From assembly GCA_902479835.1 (NCBI GenBank), contig CABSQC010000008.1, positions 1-13,735 on the forward strand: a DNA stretch of 13,735 bases, given 5' to 3'. A program made the position numbers and the translations under genes. The notes under the pieces are model-generated. The model was not told where the DNA came from. It worked only from the letters and a program-made list of their open reading frames with translations, and did not search any database. Of this stretch, positions 1 through 7,948 are shown in pieces. Every line of letters starts with the position of its first letter. Positions within the stretch are counted from its first letter, which is position 1. Origin of the DNA: an uncultured Streptococcus sp. Lineage in GTDB: Bacteria > Bacillota > Bacilli > Lactobacillales > Streptococcaceae.

Positions 1-21
1 GAGAAATAGGAGGTCTATCCA

Positions 22-729
22 ATGAAAATTATTGAAGTAAAGGACCAAATTGAGGGTGGAAAAGTTGCCTTTGATATATTGAAAGAAACTTTACAGGAAG
101 GTGCGCAAACCTTAGGTCTTGCGACTGGAAGCAGTCCCCTTGAGTTTTATAAACAGATTCGTGAAAGTGATTTGGATCTGTCCAATCTAATCAGTGTTAA
201 CTTAGATGAATACGTAGGGTTGACGGGAGATGATCCTCAATCTTATCGGTATTTCATGGAAAAACATCTCTTTGATGCCAAACCATTCAAAGAAAGCTAT
301 CTCCCATCTGGTGTAGAAGAATCTGCCGATCAAGAAGTGATCCGTTATAACAAAATCCTCGAAGACCATCCAGTAGACCTTCAAATCTTAGGGATTGGAC
401 GCAATGGGCATATCGGTTTTAATGAGCCGGGAACTTCCTTTGATAGTCAGACCCACTTAGTTCAGTTGGATGCCTCTACGATTGAAGCCAATTCTCGTTT
501 CTTTGATAAGATCGAAGATGTACCAACCCAAGCCATCTCGATGGGGATTGCCAATATCTTAGCTGCAAAATCAATTGTCTTATTTGCCTATGGGGAATCA
601 AAAGCCCAAGCGATTAAAGGTACGGTAGAGGGTGAAAGGACAGAAAAAGTGCCCGCTAGTGCCCTTCAAGGCCATCCAGATGTGACCATTATAGCGGATA
701 AGGAAGCTTTGAGCTTGTTAAGTCGTTAA
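22..729 (+). CDS. nagB: Glucosamine-6-phosphate deaminase
   Basis: Cytoplasmic enzyme of 235 aa converting glucosamine-6-phosphate to fructose-6-phosphate and ammonia, the step that sends amino sugars into glycolysis. The sequence shows the sugar-phosphate-binding motif LATGSSP (residues 33-39), the NLDEYVGL segment carrying the proposed catalytic Asp62, and the family signature [15 protein letters not shown] (124-138) with active-site His130 and Glu135. Asn128 stands where the E. coli enzyme has Asp141, as I recall also for Gram-positive enzymes. The length suits the short, non-allosteric Firmicute class (the E. coli enzyme is about 266 aa). The ATG follows AGGAGG (8-13) with an 8-nt spacer. 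Its promoter lies before the window. It is monocistronic, since a strong terminator follows at once. Identification is secure. Confidence 0.97.
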   Translation: MKIIEVKDQIEGGKVAFDILKETLQEGAQTLGLATGSSPLEFYKQIRESDLDLSNLISVNLDEYVGLTGDDPQSYRYFMEKHLFDAKPFKESYLPSGVEESADQEVIRYNKILEDHPVDLQILGIGRNGHIGFNEPGTSFDSQTHLVQLDASTIEANSRFFDKIEDVPTQAISMGIANILAAKSIVLFAYGESKAQAIKGTVEGERTEKVPASALQGHPDVTIIADKEALSLLSR

Positions 730-735
730 TAAACA

Positions 736-776
736 GGACCTATCGCCGATTTATTCGGGCCAGATAGGTTTTTTTC
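736..776 (+). terminator. Rho-independent terminator of nagB
   Basis: ACCTATC (738-744) pairs with GATAGGT near 763-769. An inner GCCGA/TCGGGC helix has one bulged base, and a run of T follows directly. It separates nagB from the carboxypeptidase gene. Confidence 0.85.
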
Positions 777-788
777 TGCTTCAAAGTA

Positions 789-797
789 TGGTACAAT
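789..797 (+). promoter_or_regulatory. Extended -10 promoter for the carboxypeptidase gene
   Basis: TGgTACAAT has the TG dinucleotide one base before a TACAAT hexamer (5 of 6 to consensus). No good -35 is visible, only T-rich DNA from the preceding terminator. It would give an mRNA leader of about 115 nt before the start at 918, containing a possible hairpin (GAGGGCTA near 860 with TAGCCTC near 880). Confidence 0.55.
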
Positions 798-917
798 ACA
801 AGTAATTATCTGCTGTGATTAGCTCTTTTCATCTACTGGGAGACAAGAGGAAAGGGCATGAGGGCTAGAAGCTTATTTTAGCCTCCAGCTGATTAGTCTG
901 TTATAAAGGAAAAGTTT

Positions 918-2264
918 ATGATAAAAAAATATTTGATGTCTATTTGCCTCCTTCTGAGTCTCTTATGCCAGCCAATTCTAGCTAGTGCGGATGAGTTGGT
1001 GGATATGGCGCAAAAGATGTATCCAAATGACAATGTCCAAGCCATTAACCGTCCACATTCTTCGCTCATTATTGACGGCAATACGGGAAATGTTCTTTGG
1101 AAAGACAATATCGATGAAGTCAGGGATCCGGCCAGCATGAGTAAGCTCATGACACTCTATCTCTTGTTTGAAGATATGGCAAATGGCAAGATCAGTAAAG
1201 ATACAGTGATCAAGGCGACCGCTTCAGATCAAGCGATCGGTAAGATCTATGAAATCTCAAATAATAATATTGTTGCTGGAGTAGACTATACAATTCCTGA
1301 GTTGATTACCATGACCGTGGTTCCATCCTCAAATGTATCGACCCTCATGTTGGCCAATCTTATGTCCAACAATGATCCAGACGCCTTTATCGAGCGCATG
1401 AATGCCAAGGCTAAGGAATTGGGGATGACCAATACGGTCTGGAATAACCCGAGTGGGGCGGCCATCTCCACCTTGCAGGGCTACTATCAGGTCAACAATT
1501 ATCCAAATGATGCGGCCAACCAGACAACTGCGCGTGATTTAGGGATTCTGGTTTATCATTTTATCAATCAATACCCAGATATTTTAAACTATACCAATCA
1601 AGCACAAGTCACGGTCAAAAAAGGGACTCCATATGAGGAAACCTTTGATACCTACAATTATTCATTGCCAGGAGCCAAGTATGCCTTGAAAGGTGTGGAT
1701 GGTTTGAAAACTGGTTCAAGCCCTCGTGGAGCTTTCAACTATATCGCGACCATCAAACGGGGCAATCAGCGCTTAATTGCTGTCATTATGGGCGTAGGAG
1801 ATTGGGCAGACCAAGATGGGGAATATTACCGTCACCCGTTTGGCAATGCCTTGATCGAAAAAGCCTATAAAGATTTTGGCTATAAAAAATTGCTAGATGC
1901 AGGTGTCCAGAAGATTGACGGCAAGACCTATACACTTGAAAAACCCTTCTATGCAACGGTCAAAAGAGGTGCTAAAGAACCGACCCTTGCGGTAAAAGAT
2001 GGCTATCTGACAGTAGATAATGATCTCTACACGTTGTCTGAAGGTATCCGAGATGATATGAAGGTAGAAGAAGGGGCCAAGCCAGAGCTTGTCAAAGAAA
2101 CAGCAAGTGGGAAGAAGACAACGGCTAAGCACAGTAAATGGCTTTCGCTGGATCACTTCCTGATCTTGATTCCAATTCTCATTCTTGTCATCATTCTCTC
2201 GATTGAAAAACAAAGTCGTGAGAGACGCAAAAAAGAGGCTCAAAAGCGCTATAATAAAGAGTAA
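918..2264 (+). CDS. dacA: D-alanyl-D-alanine carboxypeptidase, PBP3/DacA type
   Basis: Low-molecular-weight penicillin-binding protein (peptidase family S11, 448 aa) that removes the terminal D-Ala from peptidoglycan stem pentapeptides at the outer face of the membrane and so limits cross-linking. An N-terminal signal peptide (residues 1-24, ending ASA before DELV) is followed by the transpeptidase fold with all three penicilloyl-serine motifs: SMSK (73-76, nucleophile Ser73), SSN (137-139) and KTG (264-266). A PBP5-C-like domain covers roughly 300-390. Near the C terminus a hydrophobic segment (about 412-429) and a basic tail anchor the protein, instead of the amphipathic helix of E. coli PBP5. 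The start follows AAAGGAAAAG. A terminator follows, so it appears to be a single-gene unit. Family and motifs are certain; the name rests on similarity to streptococcal PBP3. Confidence 0.94.
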   Translation: MIKKYLMSICLLLSLLCQPILASADELVDMAQKMYPNDNVQAINRPHSSLIIDGNTGNVLWKDNIDEVRDPASMSKLMTLYLLFEDMANGKISKDTVIKATASDQAIGKIYEISNNNIVAGVDYTIPELITMTVVPSSNVSTLMLANLMSNNDPDAFIERMNAKAKELGMTNTVWNNPSGAAISTLQGYYQVNNYPNDAANQTTARDLGILVYHFINQYPDILNYTNQAQVTVKKGTPYEETFDTYNYSLPGAKYALKGVDGLKTGSSPRGAFNYIATIKRGNQRLIAVIMGVGDWADQDGEYYRHPFGNALIEKAYKDFGYKKLLDAGVQKIDGKTYTLEKPFYATVKRGAKEPTLAVKDGYLTVDNDLYTLSEGIRDDMKVEEGAKPELVKETASGKKTTAKHSKWLSLDHFLILIPILILVIILSIEKQSRERRKKEAQKRYNKE

Positions 2265-2267
2265 AAT

Positions 2268-2298
2268 AAAACCTAACTGATTGTCAGTTGGGTTTTGT
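2268..2298 (+). terminator. Terminator after the carboxypeptidase gene
   Basis: AACCTAACTGA and TCAGTTGGGTT form a stem of about 11 bp with a TTG loop, followed by TTTTGTCATTG. The T tract is short, so some read-through into the MFS gene is possible. No convincing promoter is visible between this hairpin and 2335. Confidence 0.75.
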
Positions 2299-2334
2299 CA
2301 TTGTCTCATTCCGATATTTTTAGAAAGGATTCAT

Positions 2335-3507
2335 ATGAAAAAATTCCGAAATTCTTATGCGGCTTATATGTTGCTCTATAGTTTTTATTTTATGTCCACA
2401 TCTCTCTTTACGACCCTCATTTCTGTCTATTTGATGGGAAAGCACTATAGTGCAACCCAAGTGTCGACCTTAGTATCGGTTGCTTTTTTCTTATCCATGG
2501 TAGCCCAACCCTTCTTTGGGTATATCAATGAACGATTTGGAATCGTAAAAATGACAACCCTCAGTCTGAGCATTATCATAGGTGGAGTCTTAGGTTTTCT
2601 TTGGGCTCCCAATCTCTTTTGGCTGACAGTTTTTTATGGAATCGTTCTAGTCTGTTTGAATGGAACAGCTCCCATGATGGAAGTTTTTGCAACGCAAAGT
2701 CCATACGCTTTTGGGAAGATTCGCGTTTGGGGAACGATTGGCTACTCAGTTGGAGTACAAATAGCCGGCTGGGTCTATCATCAGTTTAGTCCCCAAGCAG
2801 TCTATTATACGGTCTTAATCACGATTGTCCTAAGTATTTTCTGTCTGAGTGCCGTTCGAATGAAGAAAAAAGAGACAGTTATAGAAAAGGAAAAAGAGCC
2901 CGTTTCTATTTGGCCTCTTCTTCACAACGGTCCTTATCTCTTCTTTATTATTCTGATTGGCTTGGCTTCAGGGGTTGGTAATATCGGCCACACCTATATT
3001 CCTGAGTTGCTGATGGATAGTGGTCTACCGGTTCATATTGCCTCTACGGTTGTGGCTATCTCAGTTGTAGTAGAAGCTCCTTTGATATTTTTCTCCGATC
3101 GATTCATGGACCACTGGCCTTTACGGGTTTTGATCGCTCTTCCAATCGGGATTATTTTCGCTCAATATGCCGTCTATGCTCTTCCAAGTCCTGTCTTCTT
3201 AAAAGTGCTCCTGACACTCTTAGCCAAGCATACGACAGGCATGGTTTTGGTTATGGTTTCCTTACGGTTTATTGCCCAACAGGTGAAGGGGAAAGACTTG
3301 GTTCTTGCTATGGCTATTGTACAGGGGGCGCGCTACCTAGGTACGATTCTATTACAACCACTGGCTGCACACTTTATTGAATACGGCGGCTATCAACTTA
3401 TGAGCCTCTTTTTAGCAGGAGTAGTAGGAATCGTTTTTGTAATGACCTTTGCCTTAAAAATGCCCCAAGGAAGATCTCACAGCCTTTTTGGTGGCAATGT
3501 AGAATAA
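2335..3507 (+). CDS. MFS transporter, HcaT/LacY-like (MFS_1_like)
   Basis: Integral membrane carrier of 390 aa, within the normal 380-420 aa range for a 12-helix major facilitator. Hydrophobic helices run through the protein. A charged cytoplasmic loop at about 175-192 (MKKKETVIEKEKE) separates the two six-helix halves. The loop between helices 2 and 3 reads GYINERFGIVKM (62-73), a variant of MFS motif A. RVWGTIGYSVG (130-140) resembles the R-x-WGS-x-GY motif typical of the 3-phenylpropionate permease (HcaT)/nucleoside-symporter branch. The substrate cannot be told from sequence. I chose ATG 2335, preceded by GAAAGGA (2323-2329), over an upstream in-frame TTG at 2281 that has no ribosome binding site and lies inside the previous terminator. 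It is probably proton-coupled, by family analogy. Confidence 0.85.
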   Translation: MKKFRNSYAAYMLLYSFYFMSTSLFTTLISVYLMGKHYSATQVSTLVSVAFFLSMVAQPFFGYINERFGIVKMTTLSLSIIIGGVLGFLWAPNLFWLTVFYGIVLVCLNGTAPMMEVFATQSPYAFGKIRVWGTIGYSVGVQIAGWVYHQFSPQAVYYTVLITIVLSIFCLSAVRMKKKETVIEKEKEPVSIWPLLHNGPYLFFIILIGLASGVGNIGHTYIPELLMDSGLPVHIASTVVAISVVVEAPLIFFSDRFMDHWPLRVLIALPIGIIFAQYAVYALPSPVFLKVLLTLLAKHTTGMVLVMVSLRFIAQQVKGKDLVLAMAIVQGARYLGTILLQPLAAHFIEYGGYQLMSLFLAGVVGIVFVMTFALKMPQGRSHSLFGGNVE

Positions 3508-3542
3508 TTTATTTGCTAGAATTGTACAACTAGCTACAGAGG

Positions 3543-3588
3543 AATTGGACAGAAACACTGATTTCATCGTGTTCTGTCCAATTTTTTT
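3543..3588 (+). terminator. Rho-independent terminator after the MFS gene
   Basis: AATTGGACAGAA with CAC pairs with GTG and TTCTGTCCAATT, making a stem of about 15 bp with one bulged A, then T7. This is one of the strongest terminators in the window. Confidence 0.92.
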
Positions 3589-3614
3589 GCTATTATCAAG
3601 AACTAGTGATTAAT

Positions 3615-3643
3615 TTGACAATCAAAGTATTCGATGATAGAAT
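3615..3643 (+). promoter_or_regulatory. Sigma-A promoter for the lipoprotein gene
   Basis: TTGACA (3615-3620, perfect -35), a 17-bp spacer and TAGAAT (3638-3643, 5 of 6). It predicts a start near 3650 and a leader of about 25 nt containing AAGGAG before ATG 3675. Confidence 0.85.
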
Positions 3644-3674
3644 GAGGTGAAATAAAAATAAAGGAGACCATTTT

Positions 3675-4256
3675 ATGAAAAAAATGATCTTATCGACAGC
3701 TGCTCTTTTGACGATTGTTTCCCTAGTTGCTTGTTCAAATAAGCAAGAAACAAAGAAGGAAACTTCAAATAGTCAATCAACTACTAAAGTGACGAGCAAA
3801 TCTGCCAACACTTCAAAAAGTAAGGACACTTCAACAGATTCAGAAGATACTTCATCTTCTAGTCTCTTAACAGATGCTGAAATCAGTAAAGCAAAAACAG
3901 TTGGAGACTTCAAAAAGTTGTTTGCAAAATTAATGGATCAATCTGTATCTATTACTGAAGAAGCAGGTGGTTCTGTGACGGGTTCTGCAAAAGAGCAATA
4001 CGATGCAACGATTAGTGCCTTGAAGCAAGGATTGGAAAACCAAAAAGATATCTTTAATGAAGGATTGGAAAGCATCGGTTCAGATAGCACTGTTGTTCCT
4101 AAAGAAGATCGTGAAGCTTTGATCGAAAGCTTGAAAGATGCTCGAGAAGAGTTGGAAAGTACTCGTAAAGAAATGAAAGATATGCAGAAAGAATTGAGTA
4201 AATCTCCTGTTGCAGATGACGACAGTGATGATTCAGATTCAGATTCTGACGAATAA
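3675..4256 (+). CDS. Predicted lipoprotein with Ser/Thr-rich linker and coiled coil, function unknown
   Basis: I do not recognise a named family. The 193-aa product starts with a lipoprotein signal peptide whose lipobox is LVAC, placing the lipidated Cys at residue 20, so it should sit on the outer face of the membrane. Residues 21-65 are almost entirely Ser, Thr, Lys, Asp and Asn, a flexible wall-spanning linker. Residues about 68-175 look helical and charged, with a probable coiled coil at about 145-172 (EALIESLKDAREELESTRKE). The tail is an Asp/Ser run (DDDSDDSDSDSDE). It has its own strong promoter and terminator, so it is monocistronic although it sits just upstream of coiA. Codon use resembles its neighbours and gives no sign of transfer. 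Secretion and lipidation are well supported; function is open. Confidence 0.9.
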   Translation: MKKMILSTAALLTIVSLVACSNKQETKKETSNSQSTTKVTSKSANTSKSKDTSTDSEDTSSSSLLTDAEISKAKTVGDFKKLFAKLMDQSVSITEEAGGSVTGSAKEQYDATISALKQGLENQKDIFNEGLESIGSDSTVVPKEDREALIESLKDAREELESTRKEMKDMQKELSKSPVADDDSDDSDSDSDE

Positions 4257-4263
4257 AAGGAAG

Positions 4264-4300
4264 AAAAGGTTGGAATTTCCAGCCTTTTTCTTATTTTTTT
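4264..4300 (+). terminator. Terminator after the lipoprotein gene
   Basis: AAAAGGTTGG (4264-4273) and CCAGCCTTTTT (from 4279) form a hairpin with a 5-nt loop, then a T tract reaching 4301. The T tract runs directly into the competence-type promoter element of coiA. Confidence 0.85.
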
Positions 4301-4307
4301 TCGAATG
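4300..4307 (+). promoter_or_regulatory. Probable cin-box (ComX/SigX promoter) of coiA
   Basis: TTCGAATG lies 22 nt before the coiA start and directly after a T-rich run. The streptococcal cin-box, recognised by the competence sigma factor ComX, is TACGAATA (generally TNCGAATA), so 6 of 8 bases match, including the CGAAT core. CoiA is a known late competence gene in streptococci. No good sigma-A promoter is visible at this position. Confidence 0.7.
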
Positions 4308-4329
4308 ATATAGATGAGGAGGTGGGCCT

Positions 4330-5280
4330 ATGTTTATTGCCGTGGATAAAAATCAAAAGCGGTGGAACTGTATGGAAGAGATCCCAGCTGTGACAGACGG
4401 ACCCTTCTATTGCTTAGCTTGTCACAGCCCAGTACGTCTTAAAAATGGCACGGTTCTACGGGCTCATTTTGCCCATGTGGAGTTACAGCATTGTCCCTAT
4501 CATCACGAAGCTGAGAGTTTGGAACACCTGGAATTGAAAGCCAGTCTTTATGACTGGGCCTCCAAGGAAACTAGAACAGAAGTCGAAAGTTATTTAGCAG
4601 ATTTTCAACAAATTGCAGATCTCTTAGTAGTAGATAAGAAGTTAGCTTTGGAAGTGCAGTGCAGTTCCCTATCTTTAGAACGCTTGAAGGAGAGAAGTGA
4701 TGCTTATCGATCCCATGGTTATCAGGTCTATTGGTTACTCGGTAAAAAGTTATGGCTTAAGGAAAGACTGACCAAGCTGCAGGCTGGTTTTCTATATTTT
4801 AGTCAGAATCGTGGGTTTCATCTTTGGGAATTGGATTTGACCAAGCAAGAGCTCCGTTTGCATTACCTCATCCATGAGGATTTACGAGGGCGATTGCATT
4901 ATCAAACAGAAATTTTCCCTTTTAGTCAAAGGTCTTTACTAGAAGTCTTACGGACCCCTTATCTTTCGCAACCCATGCAGCAAATGGCAGTCGATCTCGA
5001 TCGTACATTTTTAACCTATATACAGCAGCAGCTCTTTTACCGTCACCCAAAGTGGATGAGGCTTCAGGAAGAACTCTATTTGCAGGGACACCATCTAATG
5101 GAACTGGGGCTGGATTACTTTTATCCTCTTTGTCGTCCAATCCTTTCACAGAACTTGCTTCAAATTGAAGAGGATGTAGAAGATTACTACCAGCAGTTTA
5201 TGACCTATTATCAGTCGCAAGGGATCCAACCTGTTCAGATCCTTTATCCCCCACGTTTTTATGCTCAGCAGAAAAGCTAA
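4330..5280 (+). CDS. coiA: Competence protein CoiA
   Basis: Late competence protein needed for natural transformation. In pneumococcus it is induced with the ComX regulon and acts on internalised single-stranded DNA at the recombination stage. The 316-aa product has an N-terminal Cys cluster (C28-x2-C31, then C55 and H58/H59) that may bind zinc. A nuclease-like domain of the restriction-endonuclease fold follows, with D97 in ADLLVVDKKLALEVQ and E108-x-Q110 in place of E-x-K, as is usual for CoiA. The C-terminal half is Tyr/Leu/Gln-rich and less conserved. The start follows GAGGAGGTGG (about 4317-4326). Upstream is a cin-box; downstream, 72 nt away, is pepF, the same neighbour as in pneumococcus. 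No truncation is seen. Confidence 0.93.
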   Translation: MFIAVDKNQKRWNCMEEIPAVTDGPFYCLACHSPVRLKNGTVLRAHFAHVELQHCPYHHEAESLEHLELKASLYDWASKETRTEVESYLADFQQIADLLVVDKKLALEVQCSSLSLERLKERSDAYRSHGYQVYWLLGKKLWLKERLTKLQAGFLYFSQNRGFHLWELDLTKQELRLHYLIHEDLRGRLHYQTEIFPFSQRSLLEVLRTPYLSQPMQQMAVDLDRTFLTYIQQQLFYRHPKWMRLQEELYLQGHHLMELGLDYFYPLCRPILSQNLLQIEEDVEDYYQQFMTYYQSQGIQPVQILYPPRFYAQQKS

Positions 5281-5319
5281 CTTTCTAAGATAGAAATCCT
5301 CCCGAAATGTTCATTTTTA

Positions 5320-5328
5320 TGCTAAAAT
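5320..5328 (+). promoter_or_regulatory. Extended -10 promoter upstream of pepF
   Basis: TGcTAAAAT is a TG-n extended -10 with a 5-of-6 hexamer, in the 72-nt gap between coiA and pepF. No strong -35 is present. It would let the peptidase, a housekeeping gene, be made when coiA is silent. Confidence 0.6.
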
Positions 5329-5352
5329 AGTACCATTGGAGGATTAATCGAA

Positions 5353-7155
5353 ATGGTAAAACAACGTAATGAAATTGATGAAAAATACCAATGGGATTTG
5401 TCGACAATTTTTGCGACAGATCAAGCTTGGGAAGAAGAAGCAGCTAGCTTAGCTGCAGATATTAAAGCAGCTAGCCACTATGCTGGCCATTTGTTGGATT
5501 CAGCGCAAACGCTTTTGGATACAACCAATGCATATTTGGAATTGAGCCGTCGTTTAGAAAAGGTCTACGTCTATGCTCATATGAAAAATGACCAAGACAC
5601 ACGAGTGGCTAAATACCAAGAGTACCAATCAAAAGGGATGTCGCTTTATAGCTTGTTGGGTGAAACCTTTGCCTTCTATGAGCCTGAATTCATGGCCATT
5701 ACAGATGAGCAGTACAAGGCTTTTGTGAGTGAGGTTCCAGCCTTGGAACAATATGGTCATTATTTTGATCGTTTGCTAGAGAAAAAAGAACATGTCTTGT
5801 CTCAAAAAGAAGAGGAATTACTTGCAGGAGCTGGTGAGATCTTTGCGGCAGGTGGTGAAACTTTTGAAATCTTGGACAATGCAGATATTGTTTTCCCAAC
5901 TGTGCATGATGACAAGGGCGAAGAAGTTCAATTAACCCATGGAAACTATATTTCTTTGGTAGAATCAAAAGATCGTGCTGTTCGTAAAGAAGCTTACGAA
6001 GGCCTCTACAAGGTTTATGAACAGTACCAACATACCTATGCTAAAACCTTGCAAACCAATGTGAAAGTTCACAACTTCAATGCCAAAGTTCGCAAATTCT
6101 CATCTGCCCGTGAAGCAGCCCTTTCTGAAAACTTTGTACCAGAAAGTGTTTATGATAGCTTGGTAGCAGCTGTGAACAAACATTTGCCACTCTTGCAACG
6201 CTATGTGCAATTGCGTTCAAAAATTCTTGGAATCTCAGACTTGAAGATGTACGATATGTATACGCCATTATCCGATACAGACTACAAGTTTACCTATGAA
6301 GAATCATTGGCCAAAGCAGAAGAAGTCTTGGCTGTTTTGGGTGAGGACTATCTTTCTCGTGTGAAACGTGCCTTTAGCGAACGGTGGATCGACGTGCATG
6401 TCAACCAAGGAAAACGCTCAGGTGCCTATTCAGGTGGTTCTTATGATACCAATGCCTTCATGTTGTTGAACTGGCAAGATACATTGGATAATCTCTTCAC
6501 CTTGGTGCATGAAACTGGTCACAGTATGCATTCTAGCTATACCCGTGAAACCCAGCCGTATGTTTATGGAGACTACTCTATTTTCCTTGCTGAAATTGCC
6601 TCTACAACCAATGAAAATATCTTGACAGAACGTCTCCTAGAAGAAGTAGAAGACGATGTAACTCGTTTTGCTATTTTGAATCACTTCTTGGATGGCTTCC
6701 GTGGAACCGTCTTCCGTCAAACTCAGTTTGCCGAATTTGAGCATGCTATCCATAAAGCAGACCAAGAAGGTACCGTTTTGACTAGTGAATTCTTGAACAA
6801 CCTCTATGCAGAACTCAATGAGAAATACTACGGTCTTTCAAAAGAAGACAACCCTGAAATCCAATATGAATGGGCTCGTATTCCTCACTTCTACTATAAC
6901 TACTACGTTTTCCAATATTCAACAGGTTTTGCAGCAGCTTCAGCTCTAGCTGAAAAAATCGTTCATGGAACCCAAGAAGATCGTGACAAATATATCGACT
7001 ACTTGAAGGCTGGAAACTCTGATTATCCACTAAATGTCATCCGCAAAGCAGGTGTAGATATGGAAAAAGAAGACTATTTGGACGCAGCCTTTGCAGTCTT
7101 TGAACGTCGTTTGAATGAATTTGAAGCCCTAGTAGAAAAATTAGGACTCGCATAA
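5353..7155 (+). CDS. pepF: Oligoendopeptidase F
   Basis: Cytoplasmic zinc metallopeptidase of family M3B (600 aa, the usual length) that cuts peptides of roughly 7-17 residues and serves in peptide nutrition and protein turnover. The zinc-binding motif HETGH spans residues 386-390, with His386 and His390 as ligands and Glu387 as catalytic base. The third ligand is probably Glu414 in [11 protein letters not shown]. The N-terminal 200 residues form the helical PepF lobe, rich in charged residues. The ATG is preceded by GGAGG (5338-5342). The stop at 7153-7155 lies one base before the methyltransferase ATG, so the two genes are very probably co-transcribed. Identification is secure. Confidence 0.96.
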   Translation: MVKQRNEIDEKYQWDLSTIFATDQAWEEEAASLAADIKAASHYAGHLLDSAQTLLDTTNAYLELSRRLEKVYVYAHMKNDQDTRVAKYQEYQSKGMSLYSLLGETFAFYEPEFMAITDEQYKAFVSEVPALEQYGHYFDRLLEKKEHVLSQKEEELLAGAGEIFAAGGETFEILDNADIVFPTVHDDKGEEVQLTHGNYISLVESKDRAVRKEAYEGLYKVYEQYQHTYAKTLQTNVKVHNFNAKVRKFSSAREAALSENFVPESVYDSLVAAVNKHLPLLQRYVQLRSKILGISDLKMYDMYTPLSDTDYKFTYEESLAKAEEVLAVLGEDYLSRVKRAFSERWIDVHVNQGKRSGAYSGGSYDTNAFMLLNWQDTLDNLFTLVHETGHSMHSSYTRETQPYVYGDYSIFLAEIASTTNENILTERLLEEVEDDVTRFAILNHFLDGFRGTVFRQTQFAEFEHAIHKADQEGTVLTSEFLNNLYAELNEKYYGLSKEDNPEIQYEWARIPHFYYNYYVFQYSTGFAAASALAEKIVHGTQEDRDKYIDYLKAGNSDYPLNVIRKAGVDMEKEDYLDAAFAVFERRLNEFEALVEKLGLA

Positions 7156-7156
7156 A

Positions 7157-7876
7157 ATGGTAGAGTCTTATAGTAAAAATGCCAACCACAATATGCGTCG
7201 GCCAGTCGTTAAAGACGAGATCGTTGACTTTATGCGGACCCGTCAAAAGCCGGTAGCTGGTGCCCTGAAGGAATTAGAAGCATTCGCCCGCAAGGAAAAT
7301 ATTCCCATCATCCCGCATGAAACGGTAGCATACTTTAGACTACTCTTGCAAGCTTTACAACCAAAGAAAATCCTTGAAATTGGGACAGCAATTGGTTTTT
7401 CAGCTCTCTTAATGGCTGAACATGCTCCCAATGCACAAATTACCACTATTGATCGGAATGAAGAAATGATTGGTTTTGCTAAGGAAAATCTGGCTAAATA
7501 CGATCAGAGAAAGCAAATCACCTTGCTTGAAGGAGATGCAGTAGATGTCTTGCAGGATTTAACAGAGACCTATGACTTTGTCTTTATGGACTCTGCTAAG
7601 TCTAAGTACATCGTCTTTTTGCCACGGATTCTCGAACTCTTAGAGGTTGGGGGAGTCGTGGTATTGGATGATATTTTCCAAGGAGGAGATGTTGCCAAGG
7701 ACATCATGGAAGTGCGTCGTGGGCAACGAACCATTTACCGGGGGCTTCAAAATCTCTTTAATGCGACTCTCAATCATCCAGATTTGACCGCTAGTTTGGT
7801 GCCACTTGGAGATGGTATTTTGATGATTCGTAAAAATGCAGAGACGGTAACCTTGCCAGATCCTAGCTCTTTTTAG
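7157..7876 (+). CDS. Class I SAM-dependent O-methyltransferase, COMT-like (possible TrmR)
   Basis: Predicted cytoplasmic O-methyltransferase of 239 aa (Methyltransf_3/COMT family). SAM motif I is ILEIGTAIG (72-80), Asp99 ends the second strand and probably holds the ribose, and metal ligands are suggested by Asp145 (FVFMDSAKS) and Asp171/Asp172 (VVLDDIF). The bacterial family includes B. subtilis TrmR (YrrM), which methylates 5-hydroxyuridine at tRNA position 34. That role is possible but not shown here. The ATG lies 1 nt after the pepF stop, with AGGA at 7144-7147 inside pepF as the ribosome binding site. A later Met13 lacks one, so I keep the first. The pepF-methyltransferase-prsA order is conserved in pneumococcus. 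Confidence 0.87.
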   Translation: MVESYSKNANHNMRRPVVKDEIVDFMRTRQKPVAGALKELEAFARKENIPIIPHETVAYFRLLLQALQPKKILEIGTAIGFSALLMAEHAPNAQITTIDRNEEMIGFAKENLAKYDQRKQITLLEGDAVDVLQDLTETYDFVFMDSAKSKYIVFLPRILELLEVGGVVVLDDIFQGGDVAKDIMEVRRGQRTIYRGLQNLFNATLNHPDLTASLVPLGDGILMIRKNAETVTLPDPSSF

Positions 7877-7904
7877 GTAAATTTAAGGTATTCTCTCTAA
7901 TTTG

Positions 7905-7913
7905 TGGTAAAAT
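7905..7913 (+). promoter_or_regulatory. Extended -10 promoter for prsA
   Basis: TGgTAAAAT lies 36 nt before the prsA start. It is an extended -10 without a clear -35. No terminator hairpin lies between the methyltransferase and this site, so prsA may also be read from upstream. Confidence 0.6.
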
Positions 7914-7948
7914 AGAAGAAGTTTAAAAAGGAACGGAGAATAATTTTC

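Noticed and set aside
2281..2334. Upstream TTG start for the MFS gene adding 18 residues
   Set aside because: The extension lies within the preceding terminator, is not hydrophobic in a useful way, and lacks a ribosome binding site. ATG 2335 has GAAAGGA.
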